Of a DNA stretch of 39,140 bases, positions 30,399-38,932 are shown one piece after another (within the stretch, counting starts at the first letter, position 1; the number at the start of each line of letters is the position of its first letter). The notes under the pieces are model-generated. The model was not told where the DNA came from. It did no database searches and saw nothing but the letters and a program-made list of their open reading frames with translations. Made by a program: the position numbers and the translations under genes. This DNA is from Bacteroidota bacterium (lineage in GTDB: Bacteria; Bacteroidota; Bacteroidia; Flavobacteriales_D; Crocinitomicaceae): positions 1 to 39,140 of the forward strand of contig JACPUU010000019.1 in assembly GCA_016192075.1 (NCBI GenBank), given 5' to 3'.

Positions 30399-32093
30399 AT
30401 GATCACAACAGACATCACGCATATTGCACACCTGGTTGAAATTTGTTATCAGCGTGGAATTCGTCATGCAGTGCTTTCTCCCGGGTCACGCAATGCTCCG
30501 CTTATTATCGCTTTTGACGAACATCCGGGTATCAGAACCTGGTTGATTCATGACGAGCGCTGCGCCGCATTTTTTGCGTTGGGAATTGCAGATGCAACAC
30601 ACCAGCCTGTCGCTATTGCATGTACATCCGGTTCTGCTCCGCTGAATTATGCCCCGGCAATTTCAGAAGCTTATTACCGCCAGGTGCCGCTTTTAATTCT
30701 TACAGCTGATCGTCCTGTTGCGCTGGTTGACCAGGGAGACGGACAAACCATTCGCCAGAAAAATGTATTTCAGAATTTTGTAAAAGCATCGTTTGAACTC
30801 CCTGACTTTTCAGCAGGTGGTGAATTGCATGTGTCTGATGTAAACGTTAACGAAGCATTGGATGTGCTGGTAGCAAGCCCGCAGGCACCGGTGCATATCA
30901 ATATTCCACTGAGCGAGCCGCTGTATGGAACGGCAGCGCTGAAAACAACACCGCAGGTAAACCCTTTCAGCCAAAAAAGCCAGTCTCTTACCAATGCTGA
31001 GCGGGAATCTGTTTCTGCCACCTGGAAAAAGGCCGCTAAAAAACTGATTCTGATCGGACAGCTTCAGCCTGATTTAAAATTACAGCGTGCTTTGTTGCCC
31101 GTTTTAAATGATCCTTCAGTGGCAGTATTGGTTGAAAACACATCCAACATTCAGCATTTTCAAAAAATTGTGCATTGCATTGACCGCACGCTGGCTGTTA
31201 TTTCAGAGCAGGAAGCTGAAGCGTATGCACCTGATTTGCTCATTACACTGGGCGGAGCTGTAATCTCCAAAAAAATCAAGGCTTTTTTCAGAAAAAACAA
31301 ACCGGCGGTGAACTGGCGCGTGGGTGACTATTTGTTTCAGGAAGATACGTATCAAAGTCTCACGCATTCATTTCGTATTCCGGCAGCAGATTTTTTTGAT
31401 TTTGTTGCAGGGATAGACTATTTACCGCTTTCCAATTTTGGAGACCACTGGAAACAAAAAGATTTTTTAGCCCAGGATGGTCACCATAATTTTTTGGCAG
31501 GTGCTCCCTGGTCTGATCTGAAAGCCTTTGAACAAATTCTGGATACATTACCGGCAAATACCAGCCTGCACATGGGCAACTCGTCTGTTGTGCGTTACTG
31601 CCAGCTATTCAACCCTGACCAGCAATTCCGTTATTTTTCAAACCGCGGTGTAAGTGGAATTGACGGATCAACCAGCACCGCTGCCGGTTTTTCAGTAATT
31701 GATGAAAACAAACTGAATGTTCTTATTTCAGGAGACATTTCTTTTTTATACGATTCCAACGCTGTCTGGAATAACTACCTGAAAAATAATTTCAGAATCA
31801 TTGTGATCAATAATGGCGGCGGCGGCATTTTTCAGATTCTGGACGGATCAAGCCAGGTAAAACAAGCCCCGTATTTCTTTTCATCCTATCAGGCTGACAT
31901 TTCAAAAATCTGTGAGGGCTTTGGTGTTGGGTACCTTTCTGCAGATGATTCTGAAAGTCTCGGACTGGCGCTTGAATCATTCTATCGTATTGATTCTGAA
32001 AAGCCTGTGCTTTTAGAGGTTAAAACGTTTAGCCAGAATAGTTCTGTGGTATTGAAGGCCTACTTTGAGTCCCTGCGAAACGTACTATCTTAG
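30399..32093 (+). CDS. menD: 2-succinyl-5-enolpyruvyl-6-hydroxy-3-cyclohexene-1-carboxylate synthase (MenD), 564 aa
   Basis: Thiamine-diphosphate enzyme that joins isochorismate and 2-oxoglutarate in menaquinone synthesis. The N-terminal pyrimidine-binding domain shows AVLSPGSRNAPLIIAF, HDERCAAFFALGIA (catalytic Glu in the DER motif) and TSGSAPLNYAPAISEAYY, all typical of MenD. The C-terminal diphosphate-binding domain has RGVSGIDGSTSTAAGFS, the GDISFLYDSN Mg-binding motif and VINNGGGGIFQIL. Length is normal. ATG 30399 is preferred to the TTG at 30387, which lies within the promoter element. Other men genes are not in this window, so the pathway is dispersed. Menaquinone as the respiratory quinone fits a Bacteroidota host. 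Confidence 0.96.
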   Translation: MITTDITHIAHLVEICYQRGIRHAVLSPGSRNAPLIIAFDEHPGIRTWLIHDERCAAFFALGIADATHQPVAIACTSGSAPLNYAPAISEAYYRQVPLLILTADRPVALVDQGDGQTIRQKNVFQNFVKASFELPDFSAGGELHVSDVNVNEALDVLVASPQAPVHINIPLSEPLYGTAALKTTPQVNPFSQKSQSLTNAERESVSATWKKAAKKLILIGQLQPDLKLQRALLPVLNDPSVAVLVENTSNIQHFQKIVHCIDRTLAVISEQEAEAYAPDLLITLGGAVISKKIKAFFRKNKPAVNWRVGDYLFQEDTYQSLTHSFRIPAADFFDFVAGIDYLPLSNFGDHWKQKDFLAQDGHHNFLAGAPWSDLKAFEQILDTLPANTSLHMGNSSVVRYCQLFNPDQQFRYFSNRGVSGIDGSTSTAAGFSVIDENKLNVLISGDISFLYDSNAVWNNYLKNNFRIIVINNGGGGIFQILDGSSQVKQAPYFFSSYQADISKICEGFGVGYLSADDSESLGLALESFYRIDSEKPVLLEVKTFSQNSSVVLKAYFESLRNVLS

Positions 32094-32112
32094 CATTCAA
32101 CCAACTTTTTCT

Positions 32113-32120
32113 TAACTTTA
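32113..32120 (+). promoter_or_regulatory. TAACTTTA, near-consensus promoter element of the adhesin gene
   Basis: Seven of eight positions match TAnnTTTG (last base A), 35 bases before ATG 32156 and 20 bases after the menD stop. It could give the secreted protein its own transcript. Confidence 0.35.
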
Positions 32121-32155
32121 GCCGTAATGACTATAGTAATCCATGATTCATAATT

Positions 32156-34006
32156 ATGAAAAAAATTCTACTTTTCTCTGCTCTGGCTGTTTGTGCCAAT
32201 ACGTTTGCACAGATGACCATGACCAGTTCAGCCATGTTGGGCAGTTGTAACTGCTACCAGCTGACTACCGCTACTACAGCCGATAAGGGTGCAATCTGGA
32301 GCCCGGTTGCAATCGATTTGAATAACGCATTTGACATGACGTTTAACATCTATGCCGGTACAGATGATGTTTGGGGTGGTGACGGTATGGTATTTGTGCT
32401 GCAGCAGAATCCTTCAGGTATTGGTGATGCAGCCAACGCACTTGGCTATAAAGATGTCGCTCCGTTATCGGTTCCGCCAATTTCAACCAAATCACTGGGA
32501 ATTGAAATTGATACCTATGACAATGCCCCGTCGGTTGCAACAGATATTGCATCAGACCACATGGGCCTCAACTCAAACGGAAGCAACGCACACAACCTGG
32601 GAGGGCCTTATGCCATTCCAAATGTTGAAGATGGGTTGTATCATGAGTTTCGCGTAGTCTGGAGTCCAACCCTGCAAACCATGACCGTTACGCTTGACGG
32701 TGCTTTTATTTTTCTGTACACAAATGACATCATCACCAACATTTTTACCGGTAACCCAATGGTTTATTTTGGCTTTACCGGGGCAACCGGTGGTTCAGTA
32801 AATGAATACCGCGTGTGTATGTACCGCAATGCTGCTTTTACAACAGACCTTACCTCGGTATGTCCTGATCTTCCGGTAGCATTTACCGACAATTCAACCA
32901 GCGACCTTAATAATATTCTGGACTATACCTGGGATTTTGGTGACGGATCACCACTTGATGCCAACCAGAATTCATCACATGTTTATACAACACCCGGCAC
33001 GTACACCGCCAAATTACTGATGACAGATGTTTCAGGCTGTACTGACAGTGCACAAATTAATATTACCGTATTACCTGATCTTATCGTAAATGTGGCCGGT
33101 ACTGATGCTACCTGTTTTGGTGATACAGATGGTGCAGCAACAGCAACACCTCAGAATGGAACCGGGCCTTATCTCTATACCTGGGATGATGTACTGGCAC
33201 AAACCACGCAAACAGCAACCGGTCTTGTACCAAATTCAACGTATAATGTGAATGTAGTTGATGATTTAGGCTGTACCGGAACCGGAACAGTGACCATCAA
33301 TGAACCGCTGGAAATTTTTGTAGATATTCAGGGTACCAATGCAATGTGTTTTGGTTCAAATGACGGAACCGGAACGGCCGTTGTTACAAATGGTATTGCG
33401 CCATTGACTTACTTGTGGAGTGATGCCGCAGGGCAGACTTCGGATGTGGCTACCGGGTTGGGAGCAGGTACTTACAGCGTTGTAGTAACCGATGATAATG
33501 GCTGTACCGGCACCGATACATTTGACGTTGCTGAACCAACAGAAATAATTATTACCGGGTCTGTCAGCTACGATAACGGTACCGGAAACGGAGCCATTGA
33601 TGCAACTGTAGCCGGTGGAACAACCCCATACGCCAGTACGGTATGGAGCAATTCTGCAACCACAGAAGATATCAACGGACTGGGATCCGGATCCTATACC
33701 CTGACAGTTACCGATGCACAGGGATGTATCAAAGACACAACCTTCTATGTTAAATCAAGTGTTGGGTTGGATGATATGGGAATTGCCGGATTTGAAATTT
33801 ATCCCAACCCTTCAAACGGCACCTTCCAGATTAAAGGCAAAGGCTTTTACACGTTTGTGGTGACAGATGTTGCCGGCAAACTGGTGTTAACGGACAATGC
33901 AACCAATAATCACACGGTTAACCTGGGCAATGTAGAACGCGGCGTTTATTTTATACGCATTGAAAAAGAAGGAACGCGCTATACTGAACGAATCGTTGTT
34001 CAGTAA
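32156..34006 (+). CDS. Secreted lectin-like adhesin with PKD, SprB repeats and T9SS sorting domain, 616 aa
   Basis: Signal peptide 1-18 (LLFSALAVCANTFA). Residues 20-225 match an L-type (legume-like) lectin domain, with FNIYAGTDDVWGGDGMVFVL, SLGIEIDTYDNA and YHEFRVVWSPTLQTMTVTLD. A PKD domain follows (238-306; YTWDFGDGS). Then come SprB-type repeats at 310-384 and 387-461 (C-F-G-x-x-D-G-x-A/G, Y-x-W-x-D, GLGAGTYSVVVTDDNGCT) and a third, divergent one at 464-532 lacking the first Cys-Phe-Gly. The C-terminal 76 residues (FEIYPNPSNGTFQIKG, then GVYFIRIEKEGTRYTERIVV) are a type A T9SS sorting domain. The protein should be exported by Sec and then through the T9SS to the cell surface, and bind sugars or surfaces. 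A terminator follows. Confidence 0.9.
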   Translation: MKKILLFSALAVCANTFAQMTMTSSAMLGSCNCYQLTTATTADKGAIWSPVAIDLNNAFDMTFNIYAGTDDVWGGDGMVFVLQQNPSGIGDAANALGYKDVAPLSVPPISTKSLGIEIDTYDNAPSVATDIASDHMGLNSNGSNAHNLGGPYAIPNVEDGLYHEFRVVWSPTLQTMTVTLDGAFIFLYTNDIITNIFTGNPMVYFGFTGATGGSVNEYRVCMYRNAAFTTDLTSVCPDLPVAFTDNSTSDLNNILDYTWDFGDGSPLDANQNSSHVYTTPGTYTAKLLMTDVSGCTDSAQINITVLPDLIVNVAGTDATCFGDTDGAATATPQNGTGPYLYTWDDVLAQTTQTATGLVPNSTYNVNVVDDLGCTGTGTVTINEPLEIFVDIQGTNAMCFGSNDGTGTAVVTNGIAPLTYLWSDAAGQTSDVATGLGAGTYSVVVTDDNGCTGTDTFDVAEPTEIIITGSVSYDNGTGNGAIDATVAGGTTPYASTVWSNSATTEDINGLGSGSYTLTVTDAQGCIKDTTFYVKSSVGLDDMGIAGFEIYPNPSNGTFQIKGKGFYTFVVTDVAGKLVLTDNATNNHTVNLGNVERGVYFIRIEKEGTRYTERIVVQ

Positions 34007-34028
34007 AAAAATCAGACATTTAGTATAA

Positions 34029-34060
34029 AAAACCGTAGCATTTGCTGCGGTTTTTTTGTT
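34029..34060 (+). terminator. Intrinsic terminator of the adhesin gene
   Basis: AAACCGTAGC and GCTGCGGTTT arms (one G-T wobble) with a short loop, followed by TTTTTGTTTT. It starts 23 bases after the stop codon. Confidence 0.85.
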
Positions 34061-34109
34061 TTAATGAGGTGCATAGAATCTGGAAAGACAACCCAAGGCC
34101 CTTTTTCGT

Positions 34110-34117
34110 TATTTTTG
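34110..34117 (+). promoter_or_regulatory. TAnnTTTG promoter element of the beta-propeller protein gene
   Basis: TATTTTTG, 20 bases before ATG 34138, matches the -7 consensus. It supports the ATG start and argues against the longer frame beginning at 34042. Confidence 0.5.
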
Positions 34118-34137
34118 ATCGTATCAATTCCGTTACC

Positions 34138-36309
34138 ATGCGTTTTCTTTTATTTCTGCTGGGTTTTCAGGCAATGCTTTTTGCGCAGGAACCAGATTTC
34201 AATCGCTCCTGGGAATTTGCTGGTCCGGATGACAAACCAGATTCGCCTTCTAAAATTTCAGCATGTGGTGTTGGCCCGGTAGAATTTATTCGTGTGTTTC
34301 AAAAAAATCCGGATTTTTTGCTGGCGGGTTCTATCTCGGGTGGTCTCTTTAGTTCAGAAGATGCGGGAGAAAACTGGATAAACGGCGGCTCAGACAGCTG
34401 GGATTATTCCGGCTGCGGGTGGGCTGACTTTTACCCTGAAGATGCAAAAACCTGGTTTGCGTATTCCAATGTATCAGGTAATAATGGCAAACCTGGTAAT
34501 ATGGGTGCCAAAGGAGGCATTATGCGCACCGCCGATGCAGGCACTACCTGGAAACTGATTGCCGGACCCGTTGTATTTGGTTCAGAATATACCGCTGTTT
34601 ATGGAATCCGGTTTCTGCCTGAAAATCCTGAGGTTCTTTTTGTGCTGACCAATGATGGTCTTTTTTATACGCAGAATTGTCTTGCTGAAAATGTCGTGTG
34701 GAAAAAGCATGAGCCAATTGGCGGAGTAATTTACGATATGGATTTTGTAGGAAAAACGGCCTACGTGTCTGCCCAGCAATTTGGCAAATGGAACATTCAT
34801 CAGTTTAATTATGAAACCCTGACGCAATCAGTATTGAAACCGGTAACTGATCTCACAGATGATAAGCGGGCACTGACTTTTGAACCCCTGGGTGAAAATC
34901 TGCTTGTGTTGGTTGATTACAGCAAACTGAATGATGAACTCTGGCAATACAATGTGGCAGAAGGTACGTTGCAGAAATTACTTTCAGGCCAGCAGGTAAA
35001 TTTTGGAAGCGGTCACACCTTTGCCGTTAATCCGCATACGCAGCGGGAGATTCTGGTTGGCAATTCAACCACGCTAAAAAGATGGAGTTATCCTGAAATG
35101 AAAGAAAAAAAAACAGGAGGCGGGTATCACGTTGATGTTGAATTTGTGGCGTATGATCCGGTTGACACGGCTAAAATTTACATGGCTTGTCACGGCGGGG
35201 TTTATATTTCGTACGATAACGGCGCTACCTGGATTTCAAAAAGCAAAGGCCTTGGAGTTGCTGAGGTAATGGGCCTGGCTGTTTCTGAAACGGACCCGAA
35301 TACAGTGGTTATTGGCACATTTCACGATGGTTCGTCGGTGCTGGCAGATTTTAACAGCGACGGAAATTATTTCTGGCGCAGCGTAAACGGCGGTGATGCA
35401 CTTACGCCATTAATTGATCCGCTTGATCCGGCAATTATCTATACCTCCACCCAGTTTACCGGGGGCGGTGTTTATTTCTCCAATGATACGGGACAAACTC
35501 CCCTGAATGTTCATGGCTTAAACGGTCTCAGTACTTCAGGCTGGGAGCTGACAACTGTGCTGCATCCGGTGGAACCCAAACTGCTGTATTTTAACTATAC
35601 CCGACGTGATGTTGCCGGTAAGGGAAACATTGATATTGTACGCACGGCTGATGCCAGCAAAAAGAAAAGCACTGAAATCATTTCTGATTTTGGAAAAGAG
35701 TTTGGGTTGAAATCATACAAAGTGTATGGCCTTTTCAACAATCCTTTTTTTCCGGATCATTTGTATGCATACCTGCTGCACTATGATCAGAATGCTGAAG
35801 GAAAAGAAATAACCCGGCACCGTTTGTTCAGAACTGAAACGGCACGTGATTCTGCAGGTGCTGTAATCAGCTCGTGGTATGAGCTGGAAGTGCCTGTCAA
35901 TGATTGGATCGGTGATGTAGAAGGTGATCCCCTTAACCCTGATCTCATTTACCTGTCTTATACTTCTTCAGGTGATGATACTGATCCACACGGGCTGATC
36001 TATGCGCTGAAGTACAATAAAAAAAGCAAAGGACTTAAAAAAGCACTGAACCTTTCAGGCAGCATTCCCAATTCCATTGCTGGCAGATTTAACCTGGTTT
36101 GCCGCAATGAAAACGGCCCTGAATTGTACATTGCTACACGCACCGGGGTTTATTACGGAAGTGCAAAAACACTCAAAGGAAAAGGTGATTGGCAATCCAT
36201 CGGGTACGGTTTGCCGCATTGCAAAATATTCGGGCTTCATTACCACAGCAACGAAAAAATGCTGACCGTTGGTTTCCTGGGCCGCGGGGTCTGGCGCTAC
36301 CGGTTTTGA
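34138..36309 (+). CDS. Exported VPS10/sialidase-like beta-propeller protein without visible T9SS tail, 723 aa
   Basis: ATG 34138 begins a signal peptide (RFLLFLLGFQAMLFA, then QEPDF); upstream extension would place 32 non-signal residues before it and is rejected. Repeated Asp-box/sortilin-like blades follow: LLAGSISGGLFSSEDAGENW, GGIMRTADAGTTW, VYISYDNGATW, GGVYFSNDTGQ, ending with FLGRGVWRYRF. The fold is a large propeller as in VPS10, BNR/sialidase or photosystem-assembly-like proteins; no sialidase catalytic residues can be assigned. The chain ends right after the last blade and lacks a type A or B sorting domain, unlike the neighbouring adhesin, so it may stay in the periplasm. The function is unknown. 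Confidence 0.8.
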   Translation: MRFLLFLLGFQAMLFAQEPDFNRSWEFAGPDDKPDSPSKISACGVGPVEFIRVFQKNPDFLLAGSISGGLFSSEDAGENWINGGSDSWDYSGCGWADFYPEDAKTWFAYSNVSGNNGKPGNMGAKGGIMRTADAGTTWKLIAGPVVFGSEYTAVYGIRFLPENPEVLFVLTNDGLFYTQNCLAENVVWKKHEPIGGVIYDMDFVGKTAYVSAQQFGKWNIHQFNYETLTQSVLKPVTDLTDDKRALTFEPLGENLLVLVDYSKLNDELWQYNVAEGTLQKLLSGQQVNFGSGHTFAVNPHTQREILVGNSTTLKRWSYPEMKEKKTGGGYHVDVEFVAYDPVDTAKIYMACHGGVYISYDNGATWISKSKGLGVAEVMGLAVSETDPNTVVIGTFHDGSSVLADFNSDGNYFWRSVNGGDALTPLIDPLDPAIIYTSTQFTGGGVYFSNDTGQTPLNVHGLNGLSTSGWELTTVLHPVEPKLLYFNYTRRDVAGKGNIDIVRTADASKKKSTEIISDFGKEFGLKSYKVYGLFNNPFFPDHLYAYLLHYDQNAEGKEITRHRLFRTETARDSAGAVISSWYELEVPVNDWIGDVEGDPLNPDLIYLSYTSSGDDTDPHGLIYALKYNKKSKGLKKALNLSGSIPNSIAGRFNLVCRNENGPELYIATRTGVYYGSAKTLKGKGDWQSIGYGLPHCKIFGLHYHSNEKMLTVGFLGRGVWRYRF

Positions 36310-36439
36310 TCAGAAAAATGCGACCTGATTTTGCCGGGTAAAAGAGACCGGTTGGGCTGTTGTCCCTGATTCTGCTGATCTTTCAGACATTAACAAGCTT
36401 TTAACAAAGCTGTACCGATGAGATCACCTGATTTTCCGT

Positions 36440-36447
36440 TAACTTTA
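36440..36447 (+). promoter_or_regulatory. TAACTTTA, near-consensus promoter element of the second kinase operon
   Basis: Seven of eight matches to TAnnTTTG, eight bases before ATG 36456, predicting an almost leaderless mRNA for the kinase/regulator/csaA operon. Confidence 0.4.
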
Positions 36448-36455
36448 TTCGCAGA

Positions 36456-37817
36456 ATGAGCAATCGAAGCATACGAATGGTAATTATTCTGGGGGTTATT
36501 TCAATACTCTCCATTCTGGCCATTCAGTTATTCTGGATTCAGAAAAACATCCGGTTTCAGGAGGAGAATATCGAACTTCAGCAGCGCCAGGACAGTATCA
36601 GCACCAAGCAGTTTAACGACAATGTAACCGTCGCTCTTAAAAATGTAGCCGTTGAAATTCAGCGTATCAACAAACAGCCGGGTGATTTATACGGCAACGT
36701 GCGGCAACTCACATCCAGTTATTTTACAGTAGAATTACAAGATACCGTAATGCCTTACCTGCTTGAAACCCTCCTGAAAAAAGAATTTTACCACCAGAAT
36801 GTGGAGCAGGACTTTCAGTACGGAATTTATGATTGTTATCTTGACAGTATCATTTACGGGAATTACATCCGGTTTGTAGATGACTCTACATTCATATCCG
36901 ATTTGGGGAATGATGGGGCCAAGCTGAATCCGGCGCTACAGCTTAAACTGAACTCTGATGCACATTATTTTACGGTGTTTTTTCCATCAATCGGCAATAC
37001 CGGGTTGAGAGAATTGCCCAATAAAGTAACTCCCTGGTATTACCTGTTTGCTATTATTCTTTTTGTGCTGGTGTTTTTTGCGTTTGCCATTTCGGTTATT
37101 CTCCGGCAAAAAAAGCTGTCTGAAATTAAAAATGATTTCATCAACAATATGACGCATGAACTCAAGACGCCCATTGCAACCATTCGTATCAGCAGTGAAA
37201 CCTTGCTGAATCTTGATCAGCAAAAAGACGAAGGCGAAAAACTGCAGCGTTATGCGGGCATTATTTACAAAGAGAACAAGCGTCTTGAGCAGCAGGTAGA
37301 GCGGGTACTCAACATTGCAAAACTCGATAAGCATGAAATTAAGCTGAAGCTTGAAACGTTCTGCATTCATGAAATCATTGAAGAGGCCAAAGAGAATTTT
37401 CAGTTTAACCAGCTGGAGGAGCAGGGGGGTGAAATTACACTAGACCTTCGTGCGGCAGATCATTTGGTGAACGCAGATATTGTGCATGTTACCAACGTAA
37501 TCAATAACCTGCTGGATAATGCCGTAAAATATTGCGACAAAATTCCGCACATTGTTATAACAACACGCAACGTCAAAAACAGAATACTCGTCTCTGTCAA
37601 GGATAATGGAAAGGGAATTTCGCGTGAAAACATCAAATACATTTTTGATAAATTTTACCGGGTACCAACCGGCAATGTACATGATGTTAAAGGATATGGA
37701 TTGGGATTATACTATGTCAAAACCATTGTTGAGCAGCTGGACGGAACGGTATCTGTAAAAAGCGTGTTGGGTAAAGGAACCGAATTTGTGATTTCACTTC
37801 CGGCCATAAAAGAATAG
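36456..37817 (+). CDS. Membrane sensor histidine kinase (pair 2), 453 aa
   Basis: TM1 (about 6-25, VIILGVISILSILAIQLFWI), a periplasmic region of about 170 residues and TM2 (about 194-215, LFAIILFVLVFFAFAISVIL) lead to the HisKA domain with His234 in NDFINNMTHELKTP. HATPase_c has the N box (VINNLLDNAVKY), G1 (VKDNGKGIS), F box (IFDKFYRVPTGN) and G2 (GYGLGLYYV). It is clearly a paralogue of the kinase at 27938: the sequences around the F and G2 boxes are nearly the same, while the sensor region is shorter by about 90 residues and differs. The response regulator starts five bases downstream. Confidence 0.94.
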   Translation: MSNRSIRMVIILGVISILSILAIQLFWIQKNIRFQEENIELQQRQDSISTKQFNDNVTVALKNVAVEIQRINKQPGDLYGNVRQLTSSYFTVELQDTVMPYLLETLLKKEFYHQNVEQDFQYGIYDCYLDSIIYGNYIRFVDDSTFISDLGNDGAKLNPALQLKLNSDAHYFTVFFPSIGNTGLRELPNKVTPWYYLFAIILFVLVFFAFAISVILRQKKLSEIKNDFINNMTHELKTPIATIRISSETLLNLDQQKDEGEKLQRYAGIIYKENKRLEQQVERVLNIAKLDKHEIKLKLETFCIHEIIEEAKENFQFNQLEEQGGEITLDLRAADHLVNADIVHVTNVINNLLDNAVKYCDKIPHIVITTRNVKNRILVSVKDNGKGISRENIKYIFDKFYRVPTGNVHDVKGYGLGLYYVKTIVEQLDGTVSVKSVLGKGTEFVISLPAIKE

Positions 37818-37822
37818 AATCT

Positions 37823-38518
37823 ATGAAGGATAAAATTAAAATACTGCTTGTTGAAGATGATTATAACCTGGGGTTTGTGATCCAGGACAAGTTGAAGGAA
37901 AATGGCTTTGATGTACACCTTTGTACAGATGGGGTAGAGGGCCTTCGGCGTTTTGGTGAGCATACCTTTCAAATGTGCATTTTTGACGTGATGATGCCCA
38001 AAAAAGATGGTTTTACATTGGCGCGTGATATTCGTAAAGTAAATAAAAATGTACCCATTCTTTTTCTGACAGCAAAGAATCAAACCGAAGATCGTATTGA
38101 AGGGTTTAAAGCCGGCGGTGATGATTACCTGACCAAACCTTTTTCAACGGAAGAGTTTTTGCTTCGCGTACAGGCCATTCTGAAACGCGTAAACCTGGTT
38201 AAGGAAGAGGAGGTACCGAAGGATCTGAAAATTGGAAAAATTATTTTTGATACGGCAAATTTTGTACTGCGTTATCCGGGCGGTGAAAAACAAAATCTGA
38301 CAAAAAAAGAAGCTAAAATTCTGCAGTTGCTGGTGCAGCATACCAACAAGGTGCTGCCAAGAGATATTGTATTGAATTCCGTGTGGGGACAGGATGATTA
38401 TTTTGTAGGTCGCAGCCTCGATGTCTTTATTACAAAACTCCGCAAATACCTGAAAGAAGATGAAAAGGTGGCCATTGCCAACATTCACGGTGTCGGGTTT
38501 AAATTAACTGTAGCCTAA
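37823..38518 (+). CDS. OmpR/RprY-type response regulator (pair 2), 231 aa
   Basis: Receiver domain with VEDD, phospho-acceptor Asp55 in CIFDVMMPKKDG, FLTAKN and YLTKPF, followed by a winged-helix Trans_reg_C domain (LTKKEAKILQLLVQH, then GRSLDVFITKLRKYL). It is very similar to the regulator of pair 1, so the two systems probably arose by duplication and may cross-talk. It lies five bases after the kinase and two bases before csaA, in one operon. Targets are unknown. Confidence 0.94.
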   Translation: MKDKIKILLVEDDYNLGFVIQDKLKENGFDVHLCTDGVEGLRRFGEHTFQMCIFDVMMPKKDGFTLARDIRKVNKNVPILFLTAKNQTEDRIEGFKAGGDDYLTKPFSTEEFLLRVQAILKRVNLVKEEEVPKDLKIGKIIFDTANFVLRYPGGEKQNLTKKEAKILQLLVQHTNKVLPRDIVLNSVWGQDDYFVGRSLDVFITKLRKYLKEDEKVAIANIHGVGFKLTVA

Positions 38519-38520
38519 TA

Positions 38521-38856
38521 ATGGAAAATTTAAGCTGGGCAGATTTTGAAAAAACTGATATGCGTGTGGGTACCATTATTCATGCTGAAATTTTTGCTGA
38601 AGCACGCAACCCGGCCTATAAACTGCAAATAGATTTTGGTCCGCTGGGTATCAAAAAATCAAGTGCACAAATCACAAAATTTTACAAACCGGAAGATTTA
38701 ATTGGCAAACAAATTGTAGCAGTTGTTAACTTTCCGCCTAAACAAATTGGCCCGTTTATGAGTGAATGCCTGGTACTGGGAGCCGTTGATTCTGAAAAAG
38801 GTGTGACCGTTTTATCACCTTCACTCAGGTGTGAGAATGGGTTGCGGATAGCATGA
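38521..38856 (+). CDS. csaA: CsaA-like tRNA-binding-domain protein, 111 aa
   Basis: Stand-alone OB-fold tRNA-binding domain. The core pattern is intact and of normal length: FEKTDMRVGTIIHAEIFAEA, PAYKLQIDFGPLGIKKSSAQ, GKQIVAVVNFPPKQIGPFMS and the closing SPSLRCENGLRIA. CsaA proteins are homodimers with export-related chaperone activity in Bacillus and bind tRNA in structural studies; the cellular role is still unclear. ATG 38521 follows the regulator's stop after two bases, so it is expressed with the kinase/regulator pair, an unusual partner. Confidence 0.95.
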   Translation: MENLSWADFEKTDMRVGTIIHAEIFAEARNPAYKLQIDFGPLGIKKSSAQITKFYKPEDLIGKQIVAVVNFPPKQIGPFMSECLVLGAVDSEKGVTVLSPSLRCENGLRIA

Positions 38857-38932
38857 GTTCTATCCGTTCAGTAAAAGGCCCTTGCTTTTTTTTACCACGC
38901 AGAGCCCGGGATGCAGATTTTTATTCTGAAAA

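Noticed and set aside
35640-36309. T9SS sorting domain at the end of the propeller protein
   Set aside because: No YPNP-type motif or terminal Gly-x-Y/F-beta pattern; the chain ends with the last propeller blade.
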